A program made the position numbers and the translations under genes. The notes below the pieces were generated by a model that was not told the origin of the DNA, did not search any database, and saw only the letters and a program-made list of their open reading frames with translations. A DNA stretch of 7,584 nt from an uncultured Pseudorhodobacter sp. (GTDB lineage: Bacteria; Pseudomonadota; Alphaproteobacteria; Rhodobacterales; Rhodobacteraceae): NCBI GenBank assembly GCA_945952425.1, contig CAMFIX010000135.1, forward strand, positions 1 to 7,584. Reading direction: 5' to 3'. Of this stretch, positions 6,856 through 7,584 are shown piece after piece. Each line of letters begins with the position of its first letter. Position 1 is the first letter of the stretch.

Positions 6856-7537
6856 TCAGGGTTTGGCGTGAAGAAGGGCGGCCAGCAGGTCCGAGCGCGT
6901 GACGATGCCGACGAGCCTTTCGCCCGTGACGACCGGCAGCGCGGCCTGCGTGCCACGGGCGAGGATGGGCAGAAGGTCGGCCAGCCGCGCCTCGGGCGCC
7001 ACGCTGACCACGGGCTGCGCAAGGTCGCGGGCGGTCAGGTCGGGGCTTGCGTCCAAGACATCGGTCAGAGTGACGAAGCCCTGGAACCCCGCCCCCACCA
7101 CCGGCAGAACCCGATGGCCATGGGCGCGGAACGTGGCGCGGATATGGGGCAGGCTGTCGTCCGGGTGCAGCACGACGGGGTTCGGCGTCATCATCGCGCC
7201 GACCTCGGGCAGGCGCAGCTGCGCCTCGAACCGGCCGGTCATCTCGATCAGGGCAGAGAGTTCATCGGGGGTCAACTGCTCGGCCAACCGCAGCCGGTCC
7301 AGCGCCGCGGCCAGCGCAAGGGGCGAGGCGACGGGGGCGGCGGTCGTGGTGAAGGGATAGGCCCGCCCGGTCAGCCGGTTGTAGCCCATGCCCCAAAGCG
7401 TCAGCAGCAGGGTGCCAAGCGCGACCGTGCCGAAGAGATAGCCCGGCCCCAGCGCATGGCCGGCCTGCGCCGACAGGACGGTCGCCACGGCGACCGCGCC
7501 CCCCGGCGGATGAAGCGCCCGGGCCAGCCCCATGGCC
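6856..7537 (-). CDS. HPP-family membrane protein with two CBS domains, N-terminus missing
   Basis: The C-terminal 226 residues of an HPP-family integral membrane protein fused to a CBS pair. The first whole genomic codon is the Ala at 7536-7534. Early residues carry the family's HPPGGAVA motif (H9-P10-P11), then a hydrophobic segment (about 28-50, GPGYLFGTVALGTLLLTLWG) that should be the last transmembrane helix of the usual four-helix HPP module. After a linker with a helix (75-105), CBS 1 spans about 113-162 (MTPNPVVLHPDDSL to GFVTLTDVL) and CBS 2 about 171-222 (PVVSVAPEARL to LVGIVTRSDLL). CBS pairs usually bind adenine nucleotides and regulate the attached domain; plant HPP proteins have been described as plastid nitrite transporters, but bacterial substrates are mostly unknown. 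The true start and earlier helices, probably over 100 residues, are beyond the contig end. Any start within MCIRDR is adaptor sequence. Confidence 0.88.
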
Positions 7538-7584
7538 CTGTCTCTTATACACATCTGACGCTGCCGACGATATGCAGTGTGTAG
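7538..7584. other. Illumina Nextera (Tn5) adaptor read-through, not genomic
   Basis: Bases 7538-7556 (CTGTCTCTTATACACATCT) are the Tn5 mosaic end used in Nextera/tagmentation libraries. They are followed by GACGCTGCCGACGA (7557-7570), the reverse complement of the rest of the read-1 adaptor. Next comes an 8-base block TATGCAGT (7571-7578), the place of the i5 index; its reverse complement ACTGCATA matches, from memory, Nextera index S506/N506. The final GTGTAG (7579-7584) begins the reverse complement of the P5 flow-cell segment. All four parts are in the exact order and spacing of a library molecule's end, so this is untrimmed adaptor assembled onto the contig end. Genuine sequence stops at about 7537. 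Confidence 0.99.

Noticed and set aside
5238..6902. A 554-residue plus-strand open frame across the flavoprotein and GAF genes
   Set aside because: It is the frame-shifted shadow of the flavoprotein gene, full of Gly/Arg/Ala low-complexity sequence, and crosses into the antisense of another gene.
7538..7556. Tn5/IS50 mosaic end as a sign of a natural transposon insertion
   Set aside because: The bases that follow are the Nextera read-1 adaptor, an index and P5 sequence, not IS50.
6847..7584. A 245-residue plus-strand frame reaching the window end
   Set aside because: It is antisense to the HPP/CBS gene, and its last residues are translated adaptor.

Overview
The window is high-GC chromosomal DNA from an alphaproteobacterium, most likely of the Rhodobacterales (Rhodobacter/Paracoccus-like). 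The support is the GC-rich codon use, the leuS-lptE-holA gene order, the YqgE N-terminus, and the pairing of a PP_4765-type flavoprotein with small GAF and HPP/CBS proteins. The taxon is inferred from how familiar the proteins look, not from a search. I see no mobile element, CRISPR array, tRNA, rRNA or defence cassette, and no convincing new system. The genes are housekeeping or ordinary conserved genes.

Layout. Positions 1-3755 hold a plus-strand cluster with overlapping ends: leuS (5' end cut off by the window), lptE and holA. The overlaps are 14 nt and 4 nt, so the three are probably translationally coupled. Positions 3756-3895 are a convergent gap with a GC palindrome just after holA, then five 13-bp tandem repeats followed by one inverted copy that makes a hairpin. 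Positions 3896-4660 (minus) encode a free-standing exported DsbD/ScsB N-terminal-type domain with a CxxxC pair. A 102-bp divergent spacer leads to yqgE (4763-5317, plus). yqgE overlaps by one base a flavoprotein of the BaiN/HI0933 superfamily (5317-6441, plus). That gene runs 28 bp into the 3' end of a minus-strand GAF-domain gene (6414-6848). The GAF gene lies 7 nt downstream of an HPP/CBS membrane protein gene (6856-7537, minus), which is cut off by the contig end.

The last 47 bases (7538-7584) are not genomic. They are Illumina Nextera (Tn5) adaptor read-through: the 19-bp mosaic end, the read-1 adaptor remainder, an 8-base i5 index and the first bases of the P5 segment. This creates the spurious N-terminus MCIRDR on the HPP/CBS protein and a spurious C-terminus on a plus-strand ORF. 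It is the most clear-cut anomaly in the window.

Functions together: leuS supplies charged leucine tRNA, lptE serves LPS export at the outer membrane, and holA is the clamp-loader delta subunit of DNA polymerase III. These three are neighbours by conserved order rather than by shared pathway. The DsbD-like protein suggests periplasmic thiol or metal chemistry. The HPP/CBS and GAF genes look like a two-gene unit of a membrane protein with nucleotide-sensing domains and a small cytoplasmic ligand-binding protein; their ligands cannot be read from sequence.
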